The notes under the pieces were generated by a model. That model saw only the letters and a program-made list of their open reading frames with translations, did not search any database and was not told where the DNA came from. The position numbers and the translations under genes were made by a program. Shown here piece after piece: positions 1 to 7,675 of a DNA stretch of 29,251 nucleotides; positions within the stretch are counted from its first letter, which is position 1, and each line of letters opens with the position of its first letter. Origin of the DNA: UM-FILTER-36-13 sp964394835 (GTDB lineage: Bacteria; Patescibacteriota; Patescibacteriia; UBA1558; GWA2-36-10); the NCBI GenBank assembly GCA_964394835.1, contig CAYMZA010000005.1, positions 1 to 29,251 of the forward strand, read 5' to 3'.

Positions 1-54
1 ATTATTATATGGCTATTTAAATTTATTCTAAAACCTTTCTTTTTATTTCATTTA

Positions 55-105
55 ACACGTTATTCGTGTACCTATTGATATTTTATCTAATATAAGATAA
101 GTTGT
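55..105. repeat. Two inverted repeats upstream of the recombinase gene
   Basis: Arms ACACG (55-59) and CGTGT (65-69) flank a 5-nt loop. Arms TTATCT (83-88) and AGATAA (95-100) flank exactly 6 nt (AATATA). The second repeat has the 11-6-11 spacing of XerCD/dif-type core sites if extended to 78-105, although beyond the six perfect bases the arms agree poorly. They could be recombination sites, an operator for the recombinase gene, or AT-rich chance. No other feature is visible in 1-133 apart from a weak TTGATA box at 75-80. Confidence 0.35.
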
Positions 106-133
106 AAAGAAGAAAAGTTAATCATAAAGCATT

Positions 134-985
134 ATGAAGAAAAGTGATTTGAATAAAAAGGGTGTTGTTTTGTATAAAGGGAGAATAGTTGGTAGTCATC
201 TTTTGAAAAGTTTATTGCAAGAGTTAATAATAAGGGGTTTTTCTAGGAGTACAATTAAGAATTATATAGGGCATAATCAAAGATTTTTGAATTTTATTAA
301 TAAGTCTCCTCGTAGTATAAATACTCAAGATATAAAAGATTATTTATTATATTTAAAAAGCAAGGGATATAGTAATACTTCTATAAATAATGTAATATCA
401 GCTTTAAATTTTTATTATACTAATATATTAAAAAGAAAGCTGTTTTTTAATATACAAAGGCCTAAAAAAGAAAGGTATATACCAATTATTCTTAATAAAG
501 AAGAGATAATAGAGATAATTGAAAGTGGTAGCAACATAAAACATAAAATAATACTTTCATTATTATATGGATCAGGATTAAGGGTGTCTGAAATTTGTAA
601 AATTAGAAAAGAGGATATTAATTTAGAAGAAAAAAGTTTATTTATTAAAAACAGTAAAGGTAATAAAGATAGATATACTATATTAAGTAATTATAGCATT
701 GAGTTATTAAAAGAGTATTTAGTAGGAATAGAAGATAAGTATTTATTTAATATAACCAAGAGAAGTATACAAAAAATATTTAGTAATAATCTAAATAAAT
801 CAGGAATTAATAAAAAAGTATCTTGTCATAATCTCAGACATTCTTTTGCTACTCATTTATTAGAGAATAAAATTAGTTTAAGAGTTATACAAAAATTATT
901 AGGGCATAGTGATATAAAAACCACACAAAGGTATATACAAATATCTAATTCTTTTATTAATAAAATAGATAGTCCACTAGATTAA
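134..985 (+). CDS. Tyrosine recombinase, XerA/XerC/XerD type
   Basis: A 283-residue site-specific recombinase of the phage-integrase (tyrosine recombinase) superfamily, which breaks and rejoins DNA through a 3'-phosphotyrosine intermediate. The N-terminal SAM-like core-binding domain spans roughly residues 22-105 and the catalytic domain 115-275. The full catalytic set is visible: R150 (GSGLRVSE), K175 in the beta-hairpin (NSKGNKDR), H232 and R235 (HNLRHSFATHLL), H258 (LLGHSDIKTT) and nucleophile Y267. Length and intact motifs fit a working Xer enzyme. Chromosome-dimer resolution is the likely role if this is the only Xer in the genome; an integrase of a small mobile element is the alternative. 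The start is the first in-frame ATG; no SD precedes it. It converges with the ABC permease gene, with 10 bases between the ends. Confidence 0.9.
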   Translation: MKKSDLNKKGVVLYKGRIVGSHLLKSLLQELIIRGFSRSTIKNYIGHNQRFLNFINKSPRSINTQDIKDYLLYLKSKGYSNTSINNVISALNFYYTNILKRKLFFNIQRPKKERYIPIILNKEEIIEIIESGSNIKHKIILSLLYGSGLRVSEICKIRKEDINLEEKSLFIKNSKGNKDRYTILSNYSIELLKEYLVGIEDKYLFNITKRSIQKIFSNNLNKSGINKKVSCHNLRHSFATHLLENKISLRVIQKLLGHSDIKTTQRYIQISNSFINKIDSPLD

Positions 986-995
986 TTTAGATATA

Positions 996-1814
996 TTAAA
1001 CCTTAATATTTATTAAGTTACCACTATTATATTTCTTTAACCCTTTATTATACACAAACAAAGAAAAGAAAAAGAATATAATTGTAAATATAATTAAAGA
1101 TATGAATTTACCAATATTCCATTCTGTTAACAGTTGAGCGGGTAGGAAAGTAGCAAACCCTGCTGGTATTATAAAAAAGATAACAAATTTAATAAAACCT
1201 TGAAATACAGAATATGGGCTAGTAGAAAAATGCATAAAACCTATCATTAAACTATGGTTTAATTCTTCACTTCTACCCAACCAAAAACTTAAAGACCCAA
1301 CTAATATATAGAAAGAAAGTAATACAATAGCTGATAGTATACTTCCAACTACAAACCAAGAAATTGTATACAAATTGAGAGGAAAAAAGAATATCAAAAC
1401 AAGAACTGGGAATATAAGGTCACCTATAGCAGAAACATCCATTCTACTTATTAAAAGATGTAGTAAGTGGTTCTTAGGAAAAGCTAAATAAAAATCTAGA
1501 CCACCATTAGATATATATGTACTAATATTATTAGCATTACCAAATATAGTATTAACAATACCAAAACCTATGGCACCAAATATCCATATACCAAGCATGT
1601 CATGAAACTGGAAGCCATTTAGATCATGAAATCTTTGAAAGAATAAATACCATATAAATACAAACATTATATCATTAAGTACCATAAATAAAGCTTGGCT
1701 AAAAAATGTTAAGCGATATTCCATTGCAGATAATAGATTGTGTTTTAGATAAGTAAAAACAAATAGTATATTTTTACCCACCATTGATATCAACTTTTTT
1801 AATTCCTTTTTCAT
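996..1814 (-). CDS. ABC-2 type exporter permease (second permease of the operon)
   Basis: A 272-residue polytopic membrane protein with about six hydrophobic segments, resembling the ABC-2 permease family formerly called DUF990 (ABC2_membrane_6). Such proteins form one half of the membrane channel of a heterodimeric exporter driven by a separate ATPase. The N-terminus is cytoplasmic and basic (MKKELKK), and the segment around residues 100-125 (ISNGGLDFYLAFPKN) matches the conserved stretch of the family between helices two and three. The start overlaps the end of the preceding permease by 41 bases, implying translational coupling. Last gene of the minus-strand operon; no strong terminator was seen after it. 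The substrate cannot be told from sequence; drugs, lipids or peptides are possible. Confidence 0.8.
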   Translation of the reverse strand: MKKELKKLISMVGKNILFVFTYLKHNLLSAMEYRLTFFSQALFMVLNDIMFVFIWYLFFQRFHDLNGFQFHDMLGIWIFGAIGFGIVNTIFGNANNISTYISNGGLDFYLAFPKNHLLHLLISRMDVSAIGDLIFPVLVLIFFFPLNLYTISWFVVGSILSAIVLLSFYILVGSLSFWLGRSEELNHSLMIGFMHFSTSPYSVFQGFIKFVIFFIIPAGFATFLPAQLLTEWNIGKFISLIIFTIIFFFFSLFVYNKGLKKYNSGNLINIKV

Positions 1815-2583
1815 ATAATATTTTAGTTATAATCATAAAAATAATAATCCAACCCACTTGATGTAATACAAGGTTAAACCAATCTGTTAAATTAAATCTA
1901 ACAAATAATTTAGCAGGACCATATATTAATTCATCAAAAGGTAAGAATAGGGCTATTTTTTGAAAGAAAACAGGATAAATATCTAAGGGGAATAATATAC
2001 CACCAAAGATAAAGACAAGTTTTTGAAGAATAAATCTTAAATATCTAGTATCTTCTACCCAAAAGGCAAGCATAGCCAATGAACTAGCAATATAGTAATC
2101 AAGTATAATAGATATTGCTATAACAATAATAACAAAAGGTATATTTACTAAAGATATACTAGGCAAACTTAATAGAAGGGATATTAAAACTACACTAAAG
2201 ATAGATTTAAAGATTAAACGAGCAAAAGTTTCTCCTAGGCCAGTAAATAAATGGTATGAGATAAAGTTAAATGGTTTATTCAATAAATAACTTACTGTGC
2301 CACTTTTAATTTCTTCTCCTAATATTTGTATAACCCTAGGCTTAGATGTGGTTATTAATTCAGTTATAAATATATACCAAACCATGTTCTCCATGGTAAA
2401 ACCAGCTATTAATTTATCAGGGTTATTGCTAAATACCACCATCCAAATCTGAGCCATAACAAAGACCACTAGTAACATAAAAATACTACCAAAAGCTACC
2501 TCACTTATATAAGCAAAGCTATTAGATATACTAATATAAAATATGGCTAGATATTTTTTAATTATGTTTATTACTTTCTTCAT
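1774..2583 (-). CDS. ABC-2 type exporter permease (first permease of the operon)
   Basis: A 269-residue integral membrane protein with about six transmembrane segments, the paralogous partner of the next gene. The stretch near residues 85-110 (LGEEIKSGTVSYLLNKPF) is the typical signature of this ABC-2 permease family: a short amphipathic segment followed by a Lys-Pro-Phe turn. The pair probably forms a heterodimeric channel. The start lies inside the 3' end of the ATPase gene (26-base overlap) and its own end overlaps the next permease, so the three genes look co-translated and stoichiometric. No SD is visible. Confidence 0.8.
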   Translation of the reverse strand: MKKVINIIKKYLAIFYISISNSFAYISEVAFGSIFMLLVVFVMAQIWMVVFSNNPDKLIAGFTMENMVWYIFITELITTSKPRVIQILGEEIKSGTVSYLLNKPFNFISYHLFTGLGETFARLIFKSIFSVVLISLLLSLPSISLVNIPFVIIVIAISIILDYYIASSLAMLAFWVEDTRYLRFILQKLVFIFGGILFPLDIYPVFFQKIALFLPFDELIYGPAKLFVRFNLTDWFNLVLHQVGWIIIFMIITKILYEKGIKKVDINGG

Positions 2584-3556
2584 AAATCTTTGTAATTATT
2601 TCATCCATTGGCGGTTCATTAATAGTAATATCTTCTATATTGTATTGATCAAATAGTTTATCAATAACATTTTTAACAGAAGTCTTATTAATATCAACCT
2701 TTAATTTAATTAAATAATTATTTTTCTTAAGTATTTTGATACCTTCTATATTAATTATTTCCCCATTACTTTTTTCTTTAATTAATTTTAATTCTATAAT
2801 TTTGTAATCAATATATTTATTTTTTAAAACTTCTACAGAATCGTTAAATATTATTTTTCCCTTGTCGATTACAATAACCCTATCAGCAATATGTTCTATA
2901 TCTCCTGCGTCATGAGAAGTTAAGAATATAGTAGTTTGTTCCTTTTTATTCATGTCATTAAGAATATCTCTTAACTGTTGCTTGGCTACTATATCTAAAC
3001 CAATAGTAGGTTCGTCTAAAAATAGTATTTCAGGTTTATGTAAAAGGGAAGCTATCATTTCACATCTCATTCTTTGACCTAAAGATAATTTACGAACAGG
3101 TTGGTTAACAAATTCTTTAACTTGAAACTTATCAATTAAATAATCTCTTCTTTTTTTAAATTCTTCTTTATCTAATTCATATATTTTACTAAAAAGATAA
3201 AAAGTATCTATAGCTGGGAGGTGATACCACAGCTGTGTTTTTTGTCCAAAAACAGTTCCAATTTTAAAAGCTAGCTTTTTTCTTTGTTTCCAAGGATTAA
3301 GATTAATTACTTTTCCAGTTCCTTTTGTTGGATGCAATATACCTGTTAACATCTTAATAGTAGTAGATTTACCAGCTCCATTAGGGCCTATAAAAGCTAT
3401 TTTCTCACCTTTTTCAACGTTAAAACTAATATCATTAACAGCCATAGAGTTTATATATCTTGGTTTAAACAATGATTTTAAACCACCCTTAAAACCAGGT
3501 AACTTTTGTTTTAATTTAAATTCTTTACTTAAGTTTTTTACTTTTACGATATTCAT
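2558..3556 (-). CDS. ABC exporter ATP-binding protein
   Basis: A 332-residue cytoplasmic ATPase that powers the two downstream ABC-2 permeases. All nucleotide-binding motifs are present: Walker A GPNGAGKST (57-65), Q-loop Gln105, signature LSLGQ (157-161), Walker B ending in D181-E182 (LFLDEPT) and H-loop His215 (TSHD). The insert after residue 20 and the roughly 90-residue C-terminal extension after the ATPase core are usual for the subfamily paired with ABC2_membrane_6 permeases. First gene of the operon. The ATG at 3556 follows an AT-rich stretch without SD, only 12 bases after the U-tract of a terminator-like hairpin, suggesting regulated read-through. Confidence 0.88.
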   Translation of the reverse strand: MNIVKVKNLSKEFKLKQKLPGFKGGLKSLFKPRYINSMAVNDISFNVEKGEKIAFIGPNGAGKSTTIKMLTGILHPTKGTGKVINLNPWKQRKKLAFKIGTVFGQKTQLWYHLPAIDTFYLFSKIYELDKEEFKKRRDYLIDKFQVKEFVNQPVRKLSLGQRMRCEMIASLLHKPEILFLDEPTIGLDIVAKQQLRDILNDMNKKEQTTIFLTSHDAGDIEHIADRVIVIDKGKIIFNDSVEVLKNKYIDYKIIELKLIKEKSNGEIINIEGIKILKKNNYLIKLKVDINKTSVKNVIDKLFDQYNIEDITINEPPMDEIITKIYEESNKHN

Positions 3557-3568
3557 ATGTTTATTATT

Positions 3569-3593
3569 AAAAAAATCGGCTTATGTACCGATT
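3569..3593 (-). terminator. Terminator-like hairpin just before the ABC operon start (putative attenuator)
   Basis: Read on the minus strand, arms AATCGG and CCGATT (plus-strand 3588-3593 and 3574-3579) enclose an 8-nt loop. They are followed by a run of seven U, two of them in the stem. The hairpin sits inside the transcript leader predicted from the promoter at 3723-3751 and ends 12 bases before the ATPase ATG. A terminator here makes sense only if it is conditional or ends a short leader transcript. Confidence 0.5.
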
Positions 3594-3639
3594 CTTGATT
3601 ATTTATACGTAATTTTATTTTATGAAATATAACCAAAAA

Positions 3640-3714
3640 TCAGCTCTTTTTTCTACCACAATCTAAAGAGGTTGTGTATACTTTAATCCAATTTTTTGGC
3701 ATTTGATTATTCAT
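3640..3714 (-). CDS. Possible 24-codon leader peptide of the ABC operon
   Basis: An ATG at 3714 opens a 24-codon frame ending in TGA at 3640. It starts within a few bases of the transcription start predicted from the promoter at 3723-3751, so it would be read as a nearly leaderless message. Its codons run through two alternative stems described for the leader. No homology is recognised, and an ORF this short can occur by chance. The reason to list it is its position between a strong promoter and a terminator-like hairpin. Confidence 0.3.
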   Translation of the reverse strand: MNNQMPKNWIKVYTTSLDCGRKKS

Positions 3715-3722
3715 ATATTTAC

Positions 3723-3751
3723 ATTATACTCATATCTATTTTATTTGTCAA
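3723..3751 (-). promoter_or_regulatory. Promoter of the ABC exporter operon
   Basis: On the minus strand a perfect TTGACA (3751-3746) is separated by 17 bases from a perfect TATAAT (3728-3723). This is the best sigma-70-type promoter in the window. The predicted start near 3716 gives a leader of about 160 bases before the ATPase gene. It lies almost back to back with the plus-strand promoter at 3760-3788. Confidence 0.75.
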
Positions 3752-3759
3752 ATAATTAG

Positions 3760-3788
3760 TTGAATAATATTGAAAAAGAAAGTATAAT
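3760..3788 (+). promoter_or_regulatory. Promoter of the phospholipid-type operon
   Basis: TTGAAT (3760-3765), a 17-base spacer and TATAAT (3783-3788). The predicted start near 3795 leaves a leader of only about 13 bases with no SD before the ATG at 3808. Confidence 0.65.
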
Positions 3789-3807
3789 ATATATATAAAA
3801 TATACTT

Positions 3808-4440
3808 ATGGTTAAATTTGAAAAAAATAATATTCCTGAAAGTGAAGGCCCTATTGATAGACTATTAAGAGAAATAGAGAGTAGTCCTAAAAGTCAGGTA
3901 AGTCAGTTGCTTGATGAAATAAATACATTTGAAGATCAAAGAGAATTGTTTACTACAAAATGGATAAAAGAGCATACTGATAAGGTAGACTCACAAAAAG
4001 CAGTTGGTATTCTTAAAAAACATGCTTATTTGTATTACAAGATGCAATCAGAAATGCAGGCAGAGGTTTCAGTGGACAAAGAGGTTATTATTAGTCAGTA
4101 TGATAAGTTGTTACACTATATTGATTTTGCTAAATATTTTTTTGAACAAGAACTTTATGTTTTAGAGGAAGATTTTTTTGAGCAATTAGAAAGTTTAAAA
4201 AAATCAGTTGAATTTGGGTTAAATAAAGTTAAAGATTATTCTGGGGATATAAATATAAAAGCAGCTGATAATATGTATGGATATTTAATGAAAAAATGGG
4301 AAAGATTATTTAAACATTTTACTCATACTTATCAGAACAATCTTTTTAATTACGAAGATTCAGAAATAGATATTTTAGTTTTACCACAGTTATTAGAAGA
4401 GGATATTAAAAAAGAAATATTAGAACAAAATAAAAAATAG
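3808..4440 (+). CDS. Unknown acidic helical protein, first gene of the CDP-alcohol operon
   Basis: A 210-residue protein that I do not recognise. It has no signal peptide and no membrane segment, and it is rich in Glu, Lys, Phe and Tyr. Residues 10-45 and 95-140 look amphipathic and helical (for example DFAKYFFEQELYVLEEDFFE), so an all-alpha soluble protein is likely. It has its own promoter and is followed after 4 bases by the CDP-alcohol phosphatidyltransferase gene, so it probably acts with, or is at least co-expressed with, the two lipid-type enzymes. A regulatory or scaffold partner is only a guess from position. Confidence 0.7.
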   Translation: MVKFEKNNIPESEGPIDRLLREIESSPKSQVSQLLDEINTFEDQRELFTTKWIKEHTDKVDSQKAVGILKKHAYLYYKMQSEMQAEVSVDKEVIISQYDKLLHYIDFAKYFFEQELYVLEEDFFEQLESLKKSVEFGLNKVKDYSGDINIKAADNMYGYLMKKWERLFKHFTHTYQNNLFNYEDSEIDILVLPQLLEEDIKKEILEQNKK

Positions 4441-4444
4441 TTTT

Positions 4445-5089
4445 ATGTTAGATGGTTATAATAAATACGTAGAAAGATTTTCTAGAAAAGAAAAAAAGAA
4501 TTATTTAAAGATAAGGAGTGTTAGAGACAAGGTTTTTTATCCTTTGGCATTTGTGTTAAATAAGATTGGTGTTAGTGCTAATGCAGTAAGTTATTTTGGC
4601 GTACTTATTCTAATAGGTTTTGTGATTTACGCTAAAAGTAATCCAGCTTTAGCTTTTATTTTTTTAATATTACATATAATCATAGATGGGGTTGACGGTG
4701 TGTTAGCTAGATCTTTTCAAAAATTTAATACTCAAGGAGAATTAGTTGATATGATTTGTGACCATACAGGAGTTTTTATTGTTATTTTAGCATTGGGCTG
4801 GAGAGGATTAATAGATGCTACTTTAGGATTATTATATGTTTATTCTTATACTCTTTTAACAGTATTTAGTGTTGTTAGATATGTATTAAAGATTCCTATT
4901 AAATTAATGGTTAGGAGTAAATATTTACTTTATCTACTATACATTATTTGGGTATTTACAGAATATAATTATATGAACAAAGCTTTAATATTATTTTCGG
5001 TTTTAATTATACCAGCTGTATTAATTAGTTTTATAAAAATAAATAATAGATTACGTCGTCGTAAATATAATTTAAGAGATGTCATTTGA
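4445..5089 (+). CDS. CDP-alcohol phosphatidyltransferase family protein
   Basis: A 214-residue integral membrane enzyme. The family moves a phosphatidyl or phospho-alcohol group from a CDP-activated donor to an alcohol acceptor, releasing CMP (for example phosphatidylglycerophosphate, phosphatidylserine and phosphatidylinositol-phosphate synthases). The hallmark D-x2-DG-x2-AR-x8-G-x3-D-x3-D is complete: D81, D84, G85, A88, R89, G98, D102 and D106. About five to six hydrophobic helices follow the basic N-terminal 30 residues. The exact acceptor cannot be read from the motif. It overlaps the next gene, a CarS-like CTP transferase, by 11 bases, so the two probably make and then use a CDP-linked lipid. 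Confidence 0.88.
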   Translation: MLDGYNKYVERFSRKEKKNYLKIRSVRDKVFYPLAFVLNKIGVSANAVSYFGVLILIGFVIYAKSNPALAFIFLILHIIIDGVDGVLARSFQKFNTQGELVDMICDHTGVFIVILALGWRGLIDATLGLLYVYSYTLLTVFSVVRYVLKIPIKLMVRSKYLLYLLYIIWVFTEYNYMNKALILFSVLIIPAVLISFIKINNRLRRRKYNLRDVI

Positions 5090-5618
5090 ATATATTATAC
5101 AAATAGTTTATTTATTCTTACCTGCTGGTTTTGCTAATATGGCGCCAGTGTTATTTAGGAAAGTTCCTTTTTTAAATTATCCTATTGATTTTAACAAAAA
5201 AGTTAAAGATAAGATTATATTTGGTAGCCATAAAACATATAGGGGATTTTTCTTCGGTATTTTAATGGCTATTTTAGTTGTATATATTCAAAAAACGTAT
5301 TATTTAGATACTTTAGAATATAATTTAATTGATTATTCTAAAGTTAATATTATAGTTCTGGGATTTTTAATGGGGTTTGGTGCTTTATTTGGGGATTTAA
5401 TTCGTAGCTTTTTTAAAAGAAGAAGGAACATACAACCAGGTGGGGCATGGTTCCCATTTGATCAAATTGATTGGGTTGTGGGTAGTTGGTTATTTGTATT
5501 AATTTATATAGATCATTATTGGAATATTATTTTTATAGCCTTAGCATTAGCCATATTCGCACATCCTTTGGTTAATTACCTAGGTTATTTATTAAGACTT
5601 AAGAAGAATAAGTTTTAG
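5079..5618 (+). CDS. CarS-like (CDP-archaeol synthase family) CTP transferase
   Basis: A 179-residue membrane protein resembling the CarS family (DUF46, PF01864). In archaea CarS activates an unsaturated archaetidic acid with CTP to give CDP-archaeol; it is a distant relative of bacterial CdsA. Family residues are visible: P15-x4-N20-x2-P23 (PAGFANMAPVLF), PID (35-37), GSHKTYRG (49-56), GDLIRSFFKRR (105-115), PGG (120-122) and FPFDQIDW (125-132). About four hydrophobic segments are present. In a bacterium the natural substrate may be phosphatidic acid or another phospho-polyprenyl or glycerol lipid; this is inference. It is translationally coupled to the preceding CDP-alcohol phosphatidyltransferase and followed by a good terminator. 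Confidence 0.82.
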   Translation: MSFEYIIQIVYLFLPAGFANMAPVLFRKVPFLNYPIDFNKKVKDKIIFGSHKTYRGFFFGILMAILVVYIQKTYYLDTLEYNLIDYSKVNIIVLGFLMGFGALFGDLIRSFFKRRRNIQPGGAWFPFDQIDWVVGSWLFVLIYIDHYWNIIFIALALAIFAHPLVNYLGYLLRLKKNKF

Positions 5619-5663
5619 GTTTTTTATATCTTTTTATACTTTTAATTTTTTTATAGCTTCTTT

Positions 5664-5687
5664 ATACCATGGTTTGGTATTTTTTTT
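5664..5687 (+). terminator. Rho-independent terminator of the CDP-alcohol operon
   Basis: Arms ATACCA (5664-5669) and TGGTAT (5675-5680) with a 5-nt loop, followed at once by seven T. It lies 46 bases after the CarS-like gene and isolates it from glmS. The remainder of the gap to 5829 is AT-rich and holds only the glmS promoter region. Confidence 0.75.
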
Positions 5688-5799
5688 GCTTTTTAAGATG
5701 TAATTCTATTAAACATCCAATCAAATTTTTCCCTTACTCTTTCTTTATAACAAAATAAATAGTTCCTTAGATTAACACTTTTCTTTTTATTATATTTAA

Positions 5800-5813
5800 T
5801 ATAATATTATAAT
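5800..5813 (+). promoter_or_regulatory. Putative -10 boxes of glmS
   Basis: Two TATAAT hexamers (5800-5805 and 5808-5813) lie 16-24 bases upstream of the glmS ATG. No convincing -35 box was found, and no SD or long structured leader of the glmS-ribozyme type is present in the short gap. Confidence 0.4.
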
Positions 5814-5829
5814 ATTAACTAAAAATAAT

Positions 5830-7626
5830 ATGTGTGGAATAATAGGGTATATAGGAGATAAAAATTTAACTCCTTTGTTAATATCAGGATTAAAAAAATT
5901 AGAATATCGTGGATATGATAGTGCTGGTATTTGTGTTAAAGAAAATAATAATATTAGAGTAATCAAAAAGAAGGGGAGAATTAAAGAATTGGAAAATAGT
6001 GAAGAGATTAAAAATATTAAAGGACTAATAGGCATAGCACATACTCGTTGGGCTACACATGGTGAGCCTAATGAAATAAACTCTCATCCCCATTTAGATT
6101 GTAAAAAAAAAATAGCCATTGCTCATAATGGTATAATAGAAAATTATCAAGCTTTGAAAGAAATATTAATCAAAGAAGGTCATAAAATAGAATCAGAAAC
6201 TGATTCAGAAATAATAGCTCATTTAATTGAGAAGTTTTATAGTAATAATTTAGAAGAAGCTGTGATAAAGGCAGTGGAGTTAATAGAAGGGGCATATGGA
6301 TTAGTAATAATTCATAAAGATGAAGATAAAATAATAGCTGTTAAAAAAAGTTCTCCATTAATAATTGGAGTAGGTAATAATGAAATGTTTATCGCTTCAG
6401 ACGTACCAGCTATATTAGAGCATACAAAAAAAGTAATTTATTTAAATGATAATGAGATAGCAATAATTGAAAAAAATAATTATACAATTAAAAATATAAA
6501 TGGAGATATATTAGATAAAGAGGTAGAAGAAATAAAATATAATGTAGAAGAAATAGAAAAAAAAGGTTTTAAGCACTTTATGCTTAAAGAAATAATGGAG
6601 CAACCAGAGAGTATAGCTAATACAATTAGAGGAAGAATAAAAGATGAGATAAAGATAAGTATAGACTTTGATATTAAGGATATTAAAAGAATAATAATAA
6701 CTGCATGTGGTACATCTTGGCACGCTTCATTAATAGGTAAAACATTAATTGAGAATATAACCAATATACCAGTTATAGTAGATTATGCTTCAGAATTTAG
6801 ATATAGAGATCCAATTATTGATAAAGATGATTTAATGATCGTAATGTCTCAATCTGGGGAAACTGCAGATACTTTGGCAGCCTTAAGATTAGCAAAAGAA
6901 AAAGGAGCTAAAAGTTTAGGAATAGTTAATGCAGTAGGATCTACTATTACCAGAGAAGTTGATTCCGGAATATATTTACATGCTGGTCCAGAAATAGGGG
7001 TAGCTAGTACAAAAGCATTTACTTCACAAGTAACAGCTTTATTAATATTTTCTTTATTCATTAAACAAGAAAAAGGATTAGAATTAGATAAAGAATTATT
7101 AAAACAAATAAATGAATTACCTAGTAAAGTTAAAGAAGTATTAAAAGTAGATAAAGAAACTAAAGAGATAGCTAAAGATTTTAAAGATGTAAATAATTTT
7201 CTTTATCTTGGAAGAGGACTTAATTTTCCCGTTGCTTTAGAAGGAGCATTAAAATTAAAAGAGATTTCATATATTCATGCAGAGGGTTATCCTGCTGCTG
7301 AAATTAAACATGGTCCAATTGCTTTAATAGATGAAGATATGCCAGTTGTATTTTTAGCAACAAAGAATAATCTATCTCAAAAGGTATTAAGTAATATGGA
7401 AGAAGTAAAAGCTAGAGGAGGTAGAATTATATCTATATTTAGTAAGGACTATGAAGAAATCAAAAGGTTATCAGACTATATTATAAAAGTACCCTATGTA
7501 ATTCCTGAGTTAGCACCCATAATAAATTCTATACCATTACAATTACTTGCATATCATATAGCTGATATGAAAGGAATAGATGTAGATAAACCTAGAAATT
7601 TAGCTAAAAGTGTAACAGTAGAATAA
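5830..7626 (+). CDS. glmS: Glutamine--fructose-6-phosphate aminotransferase (isomerizing)
   Basis: A 598-residue cytosolic enzyme making glucosamine-6-phosphate from fructose-6-phosphate and glutamine, the first committed step to UDP-GlcNAc and cell-wall sugars. The N-terminal glutaminase (about 1-220) begins MCGIIGYIG, with Cys2 as nucleophile after Met removal, and shows HTRWATHGEPN (71-81) and HNGIIEN (99-105). Two SIS sugar-isomerase domains follow (about 280-410 and 450-585), and the C-terminus AKSVTVE is the invariant active-site tail. Length is normal for the family (about 600). There is no SD. A gap of 49 bases with a TATAAT at 7642-7647 separates it from the next gene. Confidence 0.96.
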   Translation: MCGIIGYIGDKNLTPLLISGLKKLEYRGYDSAGICVKENNNIRVIKKKGRIKELENSEEIKNIKGLIGIAHTRWATHGEPNEINSHPHLDCKKKIAIAHNGIIENYQALKEILIKEGHKIESETDSEIIAHLIEKFYSNNLEEAVIKAVELIEGAYGLVIIHKDEDKIIAVKKSSPLIIGVGNNEMFIASDVPAILEHTKKVIYLNDNEIAIIEKNNYTIKNINGDILDKEVEEIKYNVEEIEKKGFKHFMLKEIMEQPESIANTIRGRIKDEIKISIDFDIKDIKRIIITACGTSWHASLIGKTLIENITNIPVIVDYASEFRYRDPIIDKDDLMIVMSQSGETADTLAALRLAKEKGAKSLGIVNAVGSTITREVDSGIYLHAGPEIGVASTKAFTSQVTALLIFSLFIKQEKGLELDKELLKQINELPSKVKEVLKVDKETKEIAKDFKDVNNFLYLGRGLNFPVALEGALKLKEISYIHAEGYPAAEIKHGPIALIDEDMPVVFLATKNNLSQKVLSNMEEVKARGGRIISIFSKDYEEIKRLSDYIIKVPYVIPELAPIINSIPLQLLAYHIADMKGIDVDKPRNLAKSVTVE

Positions 7627-7675
7627 ATTTTTAAAATATAGTATAATGGTAATATTAATTTCTAAATAAAATAAC

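Noticed and set aside
1002..1017. CTTAATA/TATTAAG palindrome between recombinase and permease as a terminator
   Set aside because: It is inside the permease coding end, has a 2-nt loop and no G-C strength or U-tract.
3557..3716. T-box riboswitch in the ABC operon leader
   Set aside because: The GGTAC within the terminator stem caught the eye, but there is no T-box AGGGUGGNACCGCG-like sequence or Stem I structure.
3752..3767. 16-base sequence ATAATTAGTTGAATAA shared with 27147-27162 on the opposite strand
   Set aside because: In so AT-rich a 29-kb window several 16-base matches are expected by chance; neither site has matching flanks.
5688..5829. glmS-type ribozyme upstream of glmS
   Set aside because: The gap is only about 140 bases after a terminator, AT-rich, with promoter boxes within 30 bases of the ATG and no recognisable ribozyme core.
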